Source of the DNA: Capra hircus
Taxonomy: Eukaryota > Chordata > Mammalia > Artiodactyla > Bovidae
DNA: 64,000 nt
Direction: 5' to 3'
Assembly: GCF_001704415.2 (NCBI RefSeq)
Contig: NC_030826.1
Location: 54,765,362 to 54,829,361, forward strand
Shown: positions 1 to 9,739 of the stretch, one piece after another
How the letters are laid out: every line of letters starts with the position of its first letter
How positions within the stretch are numbered: the stretch's first letter is position 1
Notes under the pieces: generated by a model
The model's input: the letters and a program-made list of their open reading frames with translations, nothing else
Databases searched by the model: none
Told to the model about the DNA's origin: nothing
Program-made: the position numbers and the translations under genes

Positions 1-1280
1 TCTGGGGGATGGGGAGGCCTGTAGTCCCAACAGACACTACACAAACCAAGCCTGAGTCTCTGCCTCTGTCTTGAGTTTCCCACGTCCACCTTCTCTGCAA
101 TCATGCAGTGGACTCTGCTGTTTCAGGCCCCACTTCATGTCCTTTCTCTCCTCAAAACATTTGTATGGCCCCTATCTTATTTAAGATATGAGCAATAACC
201 CCACTTACTGATTTCCCTGAAGTTTGAGCCCCAGAAACATTAGGGAATGGGACCTCCCTGAGCCTGGGGTGGTGGCATTCAGACCCACCTGCTCTCCCGG
301 CAGGTAGTATTCACAGTGTGCTGTTACTTGAGATGAAGGAGAGGCAGGTAAACAGTAGCCACAGCGGCCAGGAACCCTAAGAGGAAGCCATTGTCTTCAC
401 CCTTTCTGGAGGGCCTGGCTTCTCCCAGGAAGAAGCTCAGATTCCTCAAGGCCTTGGCTCCATAACCAAGACTGACCTGGGTGAGAAATGGCTCTTCATG
501 CCTGTTTCTCAGACAGTTCCTGCTCTCTCCCCAAACCCCCCACCTCTCTGCTCTCATTTAGCTCTTTGGCAAGTAGAACTTTCCCTGGTGCTCCAGTGGT
601 TAAGACTCTGCACTTCTACTGCAGAGGGTGCAGGTTCGATCCTTGGTCTGGGAACTAAGACCCTGCATGCCACATGGTCTGACCAAAGTGGGGGTGGGGA
701 AGATCCCTAGACATAGCCCATCCAGAGAGGCTGGTCTTCAGCCTGGTCAGGGAACAGGACAGATGCCCCAGGCATCATCTGGAGACCATCATGTTGTAAG
801 CAGGTGACCCAGAGAACCTGTGACGGGGCCTGGCTTCTCCCATGAAGCCACAGACTCCCCTGTGTTTGCGGTTCCTTCCTGCCATGCTTAGGTCTGAACT
901 CACCTGTGAGCTCACTTCTGAGTGGTGCCATGACCCTGGCCTCACGGAGCCCTTTTTCCTTCCCCTCCCCAGTCCCATCCCCCCAGAGGTCATGCCCACG
1001 CTGGGGCATCGCCTGGGCACAGATCCACACACTGTAAGCCATCTCCCCTGGGAAGAGTTCGTGTCCTGTCCACCTGATCTCGGTATGCTGGTTTCTCACT
1101 TTGCTTTAGGATTTGCACACCTAGTATGTGGGAGTCTGCGAGTCCTGTTGTGCCATCTGTGTACCCCTCACTCCCTGGAGTACACTTGTGGGCACACTAC
1201 AGTGGGGATGTCAAGGATGCAACATTTATGGATTGCTGCATGATTCTTAAAAATGAATAAAACTGTTGACAAGGGAAGGA
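1..1280 (+). other. possible 3' UTR end of an upstream gene (RNF157 by human gene order)
   Basis: No coding exon is recognisable here. A canonical AATAAA lies at 1256-1261 on the plus strand and could end a transcript that enters from the left. In human the gene immediately upstream of FOXJ1 in the same direction is RNF157, so this could be its 3' UTR, interrupted by a SINE at about 577-690. This rests on position and one hexamer only; I do not recognise the sequence itself. Confidence 0.25.
577..690 (+). mobile_element. CHR-type tRNA-Glu SINE
   Basis: The block runs from a CCTGGTG...CCAGTGGTTAAGACT start, through a pol III B-box-like GGTTCGATCC, to ...CTGGGAACTAAGACCCTGCATGCCACA. This is the CHR SINE family shared by cetaceans, hippos and ruminants. 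Confidence 0.85.
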
Positions 1281-2340
1281 GAGCCGTTAACTGCGCAGCT
1301 GGCTTATTTGTGAAAGTTTCTGTCTCACTTTCTCTAGCTCTCTTATTTTTCTTCAAGACAAGCTGGATATGAAGGAGTGAACTAGGACAAGGGATAGGGA
1401 AAGACATGTTTCTGGATGGGAGTTGACTGCTGGCCTGGTCACAGCTCCTGTGCAAAGGCGTGATAACGAGCCCTCCCTCTAACCCACCCCCAACCCCTCG
1501 CCCTTAAACCGGAGAACTTCCAACTGCAGCTGCTCAATAATTGAAGAGCAGGAAAGCTGGTGACTGGAGGGAGGCTGGGAGAAGGGAGGAGAACGGACTA
1601 CAGTTCGCTGTTGGTCCTCATCACTTAAAGGCTGGTGAAAGTAACGGAGCAAATGATCCTGGTAGAAGAATTTGGCAAAGGCATGGCTTTTCTGGGTACC
1701 ACTCACTGGCTCAGCTTCCTCGGCTCTCTGGAAGGGAGGGAGAGGCACTTCCGAAGAAGCTCCTGGGATGTCCACTTCTGGGAATCTTGCTGAGGATGGG
1801 GCTGGGAGGGAGCGCTTACCAGGAAGCATGATTACCCTACCCGCCATGGGGGTGTCTGCGGACCTAAGCGGCAGGTGGCATCGAGAGTCAGACCTGCCTG
1901 CGGGCACCACTCGACAATCAGGGTCGGGAGACCGGGATAGGCCGCAGAAACGTGCGGAAGTGCCACTCACAACCCAGAGAGGAAAGGAAAACCCCAAGCA
2001 CGCGATCCCCCAGTCTAAGCCGCTCCCAGTCTTGGCCTCCGCGCCCCAGGCTGCGTCCCAGGAGCCGTCTACACCTCGGAGCAGCCCAGACGGGAAGGTG
2101 GGAGGGGGGCGGGGTAGGGCAGGAGTGAGGTTCCCGCAGCGGACGGCCTACCCGGGGCGCCCGGGGCCTCGGCTGGAGCGCCGAGGCGCGCGCTTCTCCG
2201 AACCCTGCGCGGGGCCCTTGCGCGGGAATGTTTGGAGCCGGGACCGGGTGGCGGGTAGGGGGCTGCGTGGCGCGGGAGAAGGCGGCAGGAGGAGGGAGTT
2301 CGAAGAGAGTTACCGCCAGAGAGAGTGTTAAGAACCCGCG
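1281..2340. other. FOXJ1 upstream region and start of its CpG island
   Basis: No gene is supported from 1281 to 2340. GC and CpG density rise sharply from about 2060 and stay high to about 2700, marking the 5' part of the FOXJ1 CpG island. Long open frames here on both strands follow from the base composition; none resembles a protein I know. Confidence 0.5.
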
Positions 2341-2361
2341 GTCCCCTTGGAGACACACTGA

Positions 2362-2413
2362 CCAATGGCAGAAGCGGAAGCTGTTTATAGGGGCGGAGCG
2401 TCGCCATGGCAGC
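2362..2413 (+). promoter_or_regulatory. FOXJ1: FOXJ1 core promoter: CCAAT, forkhead/TATA-like, GC box, X-box
   Basis: Within 52 bp, in order: CCAAT at 2362-2366; TGTTTAT at 2382-2388, the reverse complement of the forkhead core RTAAAYA, overlapping a TATA-like TTTATAG at 2384-2390; GGGCGG at 2391-2396; and GTCGCC-AT-GGCAGC at 2400-2413. The last fits the RFX X-box (GTNRCC N0-3 RGYAAC) at 11 of 12 positions. It lies inside a CpG island about 200 bp upstream of a good splice donor at 2607/2608. RFX and FOXJ1 co-operation in motile cilia genes is established; binding at this copy is inferred. Confidence 0.7.
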
Positions 2414-2419
2414 AGGAGA

Positions 2420-2607
2420 AGCCTTCGGAGCTGCTACTTAATGCCGGTCCCCCGGCCTCTGGCGTTCAGAGAGGCGCCGTCGGGCGTAGGGGCGACAAGG
2501 ACTGCTGGCTGGGCCATCGACCTGGGGGTGGGGTGTCAGAGAGCCGCAGGGGGTGGGAGGAACTTCTTCCAGAACATTCCTTTGGCCCGTGCTGCGCTCT
2601 GAGCCAG
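2420..2607 (+). other. FOXJ1: probable noncoding first exon of FOXJ1
   Basis: FOXJ1 normally has an untranslated first exon. Downstream of the CCAAT/TATA-like/X-box cluster the first strong donor is CCAG|GTAAGG at 2607/2608. The matching acceptor is probably the CAG ending at 3320, two bases before the ATG. The transcription start is not defined by sequence, so the left edge is approximate. Confidence 0.45.
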
Positions 2608-3322
2608 GTAAGGGACGGGGTGGTCTTCCGGCCGCGGAAAGGGAGGGCGTCGGTAGCAGCCCGCTCTCCCATCCTTCCCCGACGGAAGTGGCGGGCCCGA
2701 GGGACGACATCAGAGAAGTTTGGGGGACACTCACTTCCCACGCCCCTATAACTCTCTATCCTGTTTCCTTCCTTCCTTCCCCTTGCTCCCTCATCCTAAT
2801 AGCCCTTTTCAAAGATACTGCCCTCCTGGGCTCCCTCGCCCCATTTCCATTTGTTATGGAGGGAGGGGAGGGGGGTTGATTTCCCACTCTTGGGGAGAAG
2901 AGAATGGCTTCGGATGTCCCTTACACTCTTCCCTCGTTTGGCTAATTAAGTCTCCTCTAAAACATCAAAGAGGAAGAGCCAGGCGGACCCTGCGGAGGTT
3001 GGACCACGGGGCACAGCTTCTGTTTCCCAGACCAAGGCAGTAAAAGATCCTCCCCAGCTGCGGGGACGATTTTAGAGGAGGCCCCCGCTCCTTGCGCACA
3101 CTCTCTCGTCGAGGGTGGGGGAAGAGGGCTCAGTTCCCGTTACGGTCCCTGCAGGCACCTCATTCAATTCGGAGGAAGCGACCCCCGGGTCGCGGGATGG
3201 AAGCGCTCTTCCGGGAGACTGTGTAACTCGAGCCGCGGGCGTCAGCGGGCCAGAGAGCTCGGCCGGCCACCATCGGCTCGGCTCGTGGATGTTGACCGCC
3301 CCCTCGGAGAGTCCCCGCAGAT

Positions 3323-6265
3323 ATGGCGGAGAGCTGGCTACGCCTCTCGGGGGTAGGGGCGGCGGAGGAGCCCGGGCCGGAGGGCGGCCTGGAGGAGCCC
3401 GACGCTCTGGATGACAGCCTGACCAGCCTGCAGTGGCTGCAGGAATTCTCTATTCTCAACGCCAAGGCTCCCGCCCTGCCCTCAGGGGGCACCGACCCCC
3501 ACGGCTACCACCAGGTGCCAGGCTCGGCCGCGCCGGGGTCTCCCCTGGCGGCCGACCCCGCCTGCCTGGGGCAGCCGCACACACCCGGCAAGCCCACGTC
3601 GTCGTGCACGTCGCGGAGCGCGCCCCCGGGGCTGCAGGCCCCGCCTCCCGACGACGTGGACTACGCCACCAACCCGCACGTGAAGCCGCCCTACTCGTAC
3701 GCCACGCTCATCTGCATGGCCATGCAGGCCAGCAAGGCCACCAAGATCACCCTGTCGGCCATCTACAAGTGGATCACGGACAACTTCTGCTACTTCCGCC
3801 ACGCTGATCCGACTTGGCAGGTAGGGAGGCCCTCCAGCCCGGCCCACGCTCTCGCAGGCTGGACTCGCATCGCGGATCTAGATCCGCAGGCGCGTCAAGC
3901 CAGGGCCCGAGGGAGGAAGGCCGTCGAGGAAGGACCTCTAGGGAGCCCAGTGCTTGGAACTGCCCCCACTGTGACTTCAGAGAGGAAGGAGGGCGGATGT
4001 TCACAGGGCTTTAGGGGTGTTGAATTTGAGGTTCAAGTGGAAAGAACTTGTCACCCATCCAGCAGGCCCAGTCCAAAGACCAGGGCTAAACTATGTGTGG
4101 ACACTGGCCCCCTAGAGGGAGGTTGATGGACTGAGGGACACATTTTTGTCCCAAGTCCTAGAATTCCTAGACACGACCCTGCTCCAGGCCAGTTTGTCAG
4201 GGCCGGACTGGAATGGGAAACAGGCTCTTCATCCTGCCTGGTTTCGGTTGGCTGGAGGAGCACGGGGAGGCGAGAGGGGCTGTGCTCTGGGGTGTGAAGG
4301 CCAGCTGTGCCCCCGTGGAAGGGCTGTGGGGCCTTCCTAAAGCTGTTGTCCCAGCCCCCACCCCAAACCCTCCCCGGTTTCCTGCCACCACTCCCCTCCC
4401 CACCCTTCTCATCAACCTCCCTAGGGGGACAATTACCTGAGCCAGGTGCTTTCCACAGGGGCTGTGCCTCCCACACTGGCTTCATGTTCCAGGTCTCCAG
4501 AACCTGGCACAGAGCAGCCAAGGGGCCCAGGCCGCCGTGTAAACATCTCAGTCTTGCCAGGGGGCACTACCCACCTGCCGGCCCCACCATCCAAGCCCCA
4601 GATCCCTGTTCCCCAGCGTGGTTGGGACTGTGCACCCAGGCATGAACTAAGCAGGGTAGTGGTGGGAGGCTGGGGACACTTTGCCCTGAGCATATTTGAC
4701 CATCAGCATCTTCGATCCTCTGCTTCTTGGAGACAGAGACCCAGGATGCGCAGATCACTCCCTGTGTCACAGGCCGCAGGATCACAGTTCCAAGCTGTTC
4801 CACATTTGCCTGGGCTCTGACCTGGGGGCAGTACCATTTGTAACCTTAGTGAGAAACCAGAGACCCCCGCCACCCTACCCCAAGCCTGAGAGGCCCCAGG
4901 AATGAGTGCTATGCCCTTGGCCCTCTTGGCCGGGTAATAATCAACCGAGGCCTCAGAGCCTGGAATGGGAGGAGGGGGGGTGTTGGGGGTGGCGGGGGAG
5001 TGAGGGCCCAGGCTAGCGGCCGGCTCTACAGACAAGGAAAATCATCAGATTCCACCCCCACACACACACATACACACACTCTCACCCACTCACTCACTTC
5101 ACAAACAGAGAAGGCCAGCCAGGCCCAGGCAGAGAGAGATGGCCGTCCAGGCCCTGGGGGAGCCGAGGCCTTTGGCCAGAGGCCGCAAGCGGCAGGGGAG
5201 GGGAGGGAGGGCAGGACAGGGTGGCACTGAGAGCCATCCTGCGGCTCAGGGCTCGGATGACTGAGCAGGCAGATATCCTGGCAACAGGGAACAAAAGCCC
5301 CCGACAGCACTCCCGGCTCCCCGTGCCCCGTGGCTGGTGTCCCAAAGCCTCCTGGTCTGAGCAGCGCCTCTGCCGCCCTCCATCCCTCCCAGCGGCCCCC
5401 ATTGGAGAGAAGCTGGTGGGGGGGACTGGCCCTGAGTGGCCCCCATCTTCGACCCTGCCCACTCACCCACCCTCCTCTTCTCTCTCCCTGTGTCCAGAAT
5501 TCCATCCGCCACAACTTGTCCCTGAACAAGTGCTTCATCAAGGTGCCTCGGGAGAAGGACGAGCCTGGCAAGGGGGGCTTCTGGCGCATCGACCCCCAGT
5601 ATGCAGAGCGGCTGCTGAGCGGGGCCTTCAAGAAGCGGCGGCTGCCCCCGGTCCACATCCACCCAGCCTTCGCCCGCCAGGCCGCACAAGAGCCCAGCGC
5701 CGCCCCATGGGCCGGGCCGCTGACCGTGAACACCGAGGCCCAACAGCTGCTGCGGGAGTTCGAGGAGGCCACTGGGGAGGCGGGCTGGGGCGCAGGCGAG
5801 GGCAGGCTCGGGCATAAGCGCAAACAGCCACTGCCCAAGCGGGTGGCCAAGGTCCCTCGGCCCCCCAGCACCCTGCTGCTCACCCAGGAGGAGCAGGGCG
5901 AGCTGGAACCCCTCAAGGGCAACTTTGACTGGGAGGCCATCTTCGACGCTGGCACTCTGGGCGGGGAGCTGGGCTCGCTGGAGACCCTGGAGCTGAGCCC
6001 GCCACTGAGCCCCGCCTCACATGGGGACGTGGACCTCACCGTCCACGGCCGCCACATCGACTGCCCAGCCACCTGGGGGGCTTCAGTGGAGCAGGCTGCC
6101 GACAGCCTGGACTTCGACGAGACCTTCCTGGCCACGTCCTTCCTGCAGCACCCTTGGGACGAGAGCGGCAGTAGCTGCCTCCCCCCGGAGCCCCTCTTTG
6201 AGGCCGGAGATGCCACCCTGGCCACTGACCTGCACGACTGGGCCAGCGTGGGTGCCTTCTTGTAA
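3323..6265 (+). CDS. FOXJ1: forkhead box protein J1, complete, 2 coding exons
   Basis: Coding exons are 3323-3820 and 5498-6265 (phase 0 junction), giving 421 aa, the same length as human FOXJ1. FOXJ1 is the nuclear master transcription factor of motile ciliogenesis, switching on axonemal dynein, tektin and radial-spoke genes. The forkhead domain spans about residues 120-215: KPPYSYATLI starts at 121, the H3 recognition helix NSIRHNLSLNKCF starts at 167, and wing residues GGFWRIDP follow. The single coding intron splits the domain just before the recognition helix, as in the family. The N-terminus is acidic and proline-rich; an acidic C-terminal segment (LEPLKGNFDWEAIFD) is the likely activation region. 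The ATG has G at -3 and G at +4. Introns are GT-AG (2608-3320 and 3821-5497). Both coding exons are CpG-rich. Confidence 0.98.
4967..4998 (+). repeat. G-rich tract with G-quadruplex potential in FOXJ1 intron 2
   Basis: Four runs of three or more G separated by loops of at most four bases lie within about 32 bp: a GGG, then runs of seven, five and five G. This meets the usual G3+N1-7 G-quadruplex pattern on the coding strand. Confidence 0.6.
5057..5086 (+). repeat. CA microsatellite
   Basis: Imperfect (CA)n tract in FOXJ1 intron 2, interrupted by a TA and followed by CTCAC repeats. Confidence 0.8.
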
Positions 6266-7251
6266 GAAACCAGGCCCTGCCCCTCCCCCTCCGGACAGCG
6301 CCCACGTCTGGGCCCAGACTGCCCCCCAGTGCAGGCCTATGGAAACCCTACTGCCCAGGCAGGGGCTGGGCCAGGTCTCCCAAGGCTGACCCCACAAGGA
6401 CACAGGGCTCCCAGCCCAGGCCATCTTCAGATTCCAGCCCAGGAGGCTGAGAACTGGGACCTAGGACCAGAATTGCTGCCTGCCCTCCCCAACCCCCCAT
6501 ACACACAGTGTTTCATTGATCCACTTCTTCCTGGCCCCAGGGACACACTCGGGCCCCTTCACTTTGAGAGCTGCAGCTTGGAGGGTCCCTGCCCAAGCTG
6601 GAAGCCACAGTACAGGGTCTGACCCAGAGCATCTTAGCCTCAAGACTTCTCCTTCTCCAGCTCTCCTCCCCAGGTCTCTATCCAGAGAAAGTTCCCAGGT
6701 ACAACAAATGCTAATTAGGTGACTGCAAATTAACCCCCTAGAGGCCTCTCCCGGCCAAGCTTCCCTGGGGCCGGCCGGCAGTACATGGGGCGGAGCTGGG
6801 GAAGGGGGGCAAAGAGAGGAGACTGAACCGAGATCCGGGTGCTGGGTGGAGCCAGGAGATTTTCTATGGCCCCTGGGGTCTTCTGGCCCCATCTCTAGAG
6901 GTATAAATCCCTAATCTTTGAGCCCAACTTGAGGCTGAGAGCAGCGAGGAGTTGGGTTTCTGTGGGGTTGGGGACAGGAGCAGCCAAGCTGCAGAGGGAA
7001 GGGGGGACAGAAAGACTAATGTAGTGAGTGTAGCTATAGCTGAGGCTTAACCGGGAGGGACGACGTGGTGCTTGCTAGAACCACTGGGACCAGGAAACCG
7101 GGGATCGCCCCACGCCCCCTGCCTGTGCTTGTGCAGGGGAGTGCCTTGCTCCACCCTGAGCCCCTTAGGCTGTGTCCCACATCCACCCTCCTGCCCCGTG
7201 AGGCAACTTAACTTTTTCATGAAAAGTTATTTACAGTAAAACATTTTTAAA

Positions 7252-7257
7252 AATAAA
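7252..7257 (+). terminator. FOXJ1: FOXJ1 poly(A) signal
   Basis: Canonical AATAAA, 987 bases after the FOXJ1 stop codon, followed within 30-60 bases by G/T-rich sequence. It implies a 3' UTR of about 1 kb (6266 to roughly 7275). Confidence 0.85.
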
Positions 7258-7299
7258 GCTTTTAAAAAATTTTAAATGGACCTGCTTGCAAATTTGTTT

Positions 7300-8920
7300 G
7301 GGGGAAAGTGGGGGTCAGTATTTTGGGGGGCTTCACTGCCAAGGGGAAATGGCTGGGAGGAAGACAGGGGGTACCAAAGGCCTGCAGAGTGCCAGCTGAT
7401 GCCCTCCTCATGACCTCTGTGTCCCCAGAGACAAGGACTGAGAGGCAGCCCTGGGGGTGGGGGGGTCCCCTGCAGCCAGGCCTTAGCGCCTCTATCTGTG
7501 CAGTGCGGAGACAGCACCTATAGTCCCCAGTGGGAGGGCAGCAAAGGAGAAACAGCCCCCTCCCTGGCCCTGGGGACTCACAAAGGCCCGGCTTGCCCAG
7601 GGCTCGGTTCACGTCCCCCAACTCCCCCACCACGAGGGCCTGCCCAGGCTCGCCTGCGGTCCTCGCCTGGGCCTGTCTCCAGCTCCTCCCTTCCTCGGTC
7701 CCTTTCTGTAGGGACAGGGGGTGAGGTTAGAGAGCCCCAGAGCCAGGGCCCTTCCCACCCTGGTGCAATCACCCCACCTGGCACCTTCCCTCCAATGCAG
7801 ACTGGGGGTGAGGAAGGCCACCAGGAAAGATGACAGAGTGCCTACACCCTACTCTCCCACCATCAGGTTCCACCCTGTGAGGAACCAACCTACCAGAGTT
7901 CTGATGGGGAAACTGAGGCACAGGAAATGGGTGACACTCAGCAGACACCTTTCAACCCCCTCGCCCCAGCTTTGCCTGGAACCCATCACTCCCCACCCCC
8001 GGCCCCCACCTAGCCCTACCAGCACAGCCCCTTCCCCCAGCACGCGTGAGCACACACACACACAGAGGCAGGCACAAACAGAGGCACTGTCCCACACAAT
8101 CCTGCCCAGCCTCCACGGACCCCTTTTTCCCGAAGCCCCTTTCTTTCCCTGCACTCAAGGCTGGCTCCTGGCCAACCTGGCATTCCCCGGTTAACTTGCT
8201 GCTTTCACTTGCTAATTATTCCAAATATTTCAGAAGGGCATGCACACTGCGAGGCCAGTAGGCTGGGCCCTTACTGAGCTCGGGAGCCAGCCCACTCTCT
8301 TCCCACAGCTCGCTGAGGAGGCTGCCCGTCTTCCCTCTTGAGACACCACCCTGCCAACAGCAGTGGCTCCCTCCCTCTCCCCACCACCCACCAGCCTTCC
8401 TCCTCACGTTCCCCAGCACTAAGGGAACATGGGGGCTCCAGGCTCTCCACTGGTCCCCAGGATCAGCCTCCAGCCCCCGCGAAAGCGGGGGAGGATTGAC
8501 AGAGGGGGCCTGTCACTGTCCTTCCTCCTCACCCTCTGCCTGGGCCCCTCCTGGGGGAAGTGGGGCAAGGTCAGGGTGCAGGTGAGAAAAGGCTGAAGGA
8601 ACCTCTGGCTGCCAGGAATAACCACCAGGAAGAACCACCAGGAGTTGAAAATCCCCGTACCTGGGACTAGTGTCTCTGGCGAGGCGGGGTGGGGAGGTGC
8701 AGTGGGGAGCAGCAGGCATCGGTACTTCTAAGGGTCCAAAGACACTTTCTAGGAGCAGCCAAAGCTGAGAGGGGGGCTGTGAAGTTGGCCAAACACAGGG
8801 CTTCATTGTACTGATGGGGGAGGAAAGCGTGAAGGGTGGGAAGCGTGAGTATCAGATCTTGTCCCTCCTATTCATTCCTGCCCTGACCCTTAGCTGGGTG
8901 GCTTTTTAAAAAGAGATGTT
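7300..8920. other. intergenic, no gene recognised
   Basis: Mostly unique GC-rich sequence. A MIR-like fragment is likely near 7855-7940 (it contains GGGGAAACTGAGGCACAG) and a short CA run lies near 8050. The segment 8190-8240 is unusually AT-rich for the region and contains GGTTAAC and TAATTATT, like a homeobox/HNF1-type regulatory patch. I see no splice-able coding exon. Confidence 0.4.
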
Positions 8921-8921
8921 C

Positions 8922-9062
8922 AGGGACTTCCCTGGTGGTCCAGTGTCTATGACTCTATGCTCCCAAAGCAGGGGGCCTAGGTTCGATCCCTGGTCAGGGA
9001 ACTAGACCCCGCATGCCACAGATAGACCAGGTGCAGTCAAATAAATAAAAATATTTTTTAAA
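8922..9062 (+). mobile_element. CHR-type tRNA-Glu SINE
   Basis: Starts GGGACTTCCCTGGTGGTCC, contains GGTTCGATCCCTGGTCAGGG, and ends in an A-rich tail with AAATAAATAAAAA. Confidence 0.9.
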
Positions 9063-9075
9063 TTAAAAAAATAAA

Positions 9076-9390
9076 AATGACATTCGTTTACTTCAGATTT
9101 ATTTGTAGGTTCAGTGTAATCCCAATCAAAATATATTTGCACCATTGACTAAGTTGCAGACAGGACGCTCCATTAGTACTAAATACTTTAGTGTGTATTT
9201 CCTTAGAACAAGCACACGCTTTCGTGATAACCCTAGCACCATCGTCACAATCAGGAAATTGACATTGACTTGGTAATCACATCTTGTTGGCCTGGTAATG
9301 CTCCTCTCCATCCCAGCATCTCAGTCCAGGACCCCACATCGCACTGAGTTGTCCTTTCTCTTTTGAGCTGTGTGGCTTTGAGCCCATGAC
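9076..9390. mobile_element. old L1-type fragment
   Basis: AT-rich text including ATTTCCTTAGAACAAGCACA and CAGGAAATTGACATTGACTT resembles diverged mammalian L1 sequence. Assignment is by memory of the pattern and the edges are approximate. Confidence 0.4.
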
Positions 9391-9430
9391 CCAAGCTCCC
9401 TGAGCAGGTTTCTCATTTCCTTTGATGTCT

Positions 9431-9736
9431 ACTTCTTTTTTGGTTGTGCTGAGTCTTCGTTGCTGCGTGGGCTTTCTCTGGTTGTAGCAAGCAGGGGCTA
9501 CTCTCTAGCTGTGGTACGCGGGCTTCTCCTTGCAGTTGCTTCTCTTGTGGACCGCAGGCTCTAGGCACGTGGGCTTCAGTAGTGGCAGCTCCTGGGCTCT
9601 AGGGCACAGGCTCAATTGTCATGGCACATGAGTTTAACTGCTCTTTGGCAGGTGGGTTCCTCCTGAATTAGGCATCGAACTCATGTCTCCTGCCTTGGCA
9701 GGCAGATTCTATACCACTGAGCCTCCAGAGAAGCCC
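9431..9736 (-). mobile_element. long CHR-1-type SINE
   Basis: On the plus strand it reads ...GCTGAGTCTTCGTTGCTGCG...GGGCTTCTCCTTGCAG...and ends GCCACTGAGCC...AGAGAAGCC, the reverse complement of a full-length (about 300 bp) CHR-1-like element with its tRNA head at the right. Confidence 0.8.
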
Positions 9737-9739
9737 GGA

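Noticed and set aside
1672..2331. 219-codon frame upstream of FOXJ1
   Set aside because: Lies at the CpG island edge, overlaps opposite-strand frames of similar size and shows no recognisable protein.
5026..6225. 399-codon open frame antisense to FOXJ1 exon 3
   Set aside because: It mirrors the GC-rich coding exon, has no family signature and extends over the intron and CA repeat. It is a composition shadow.
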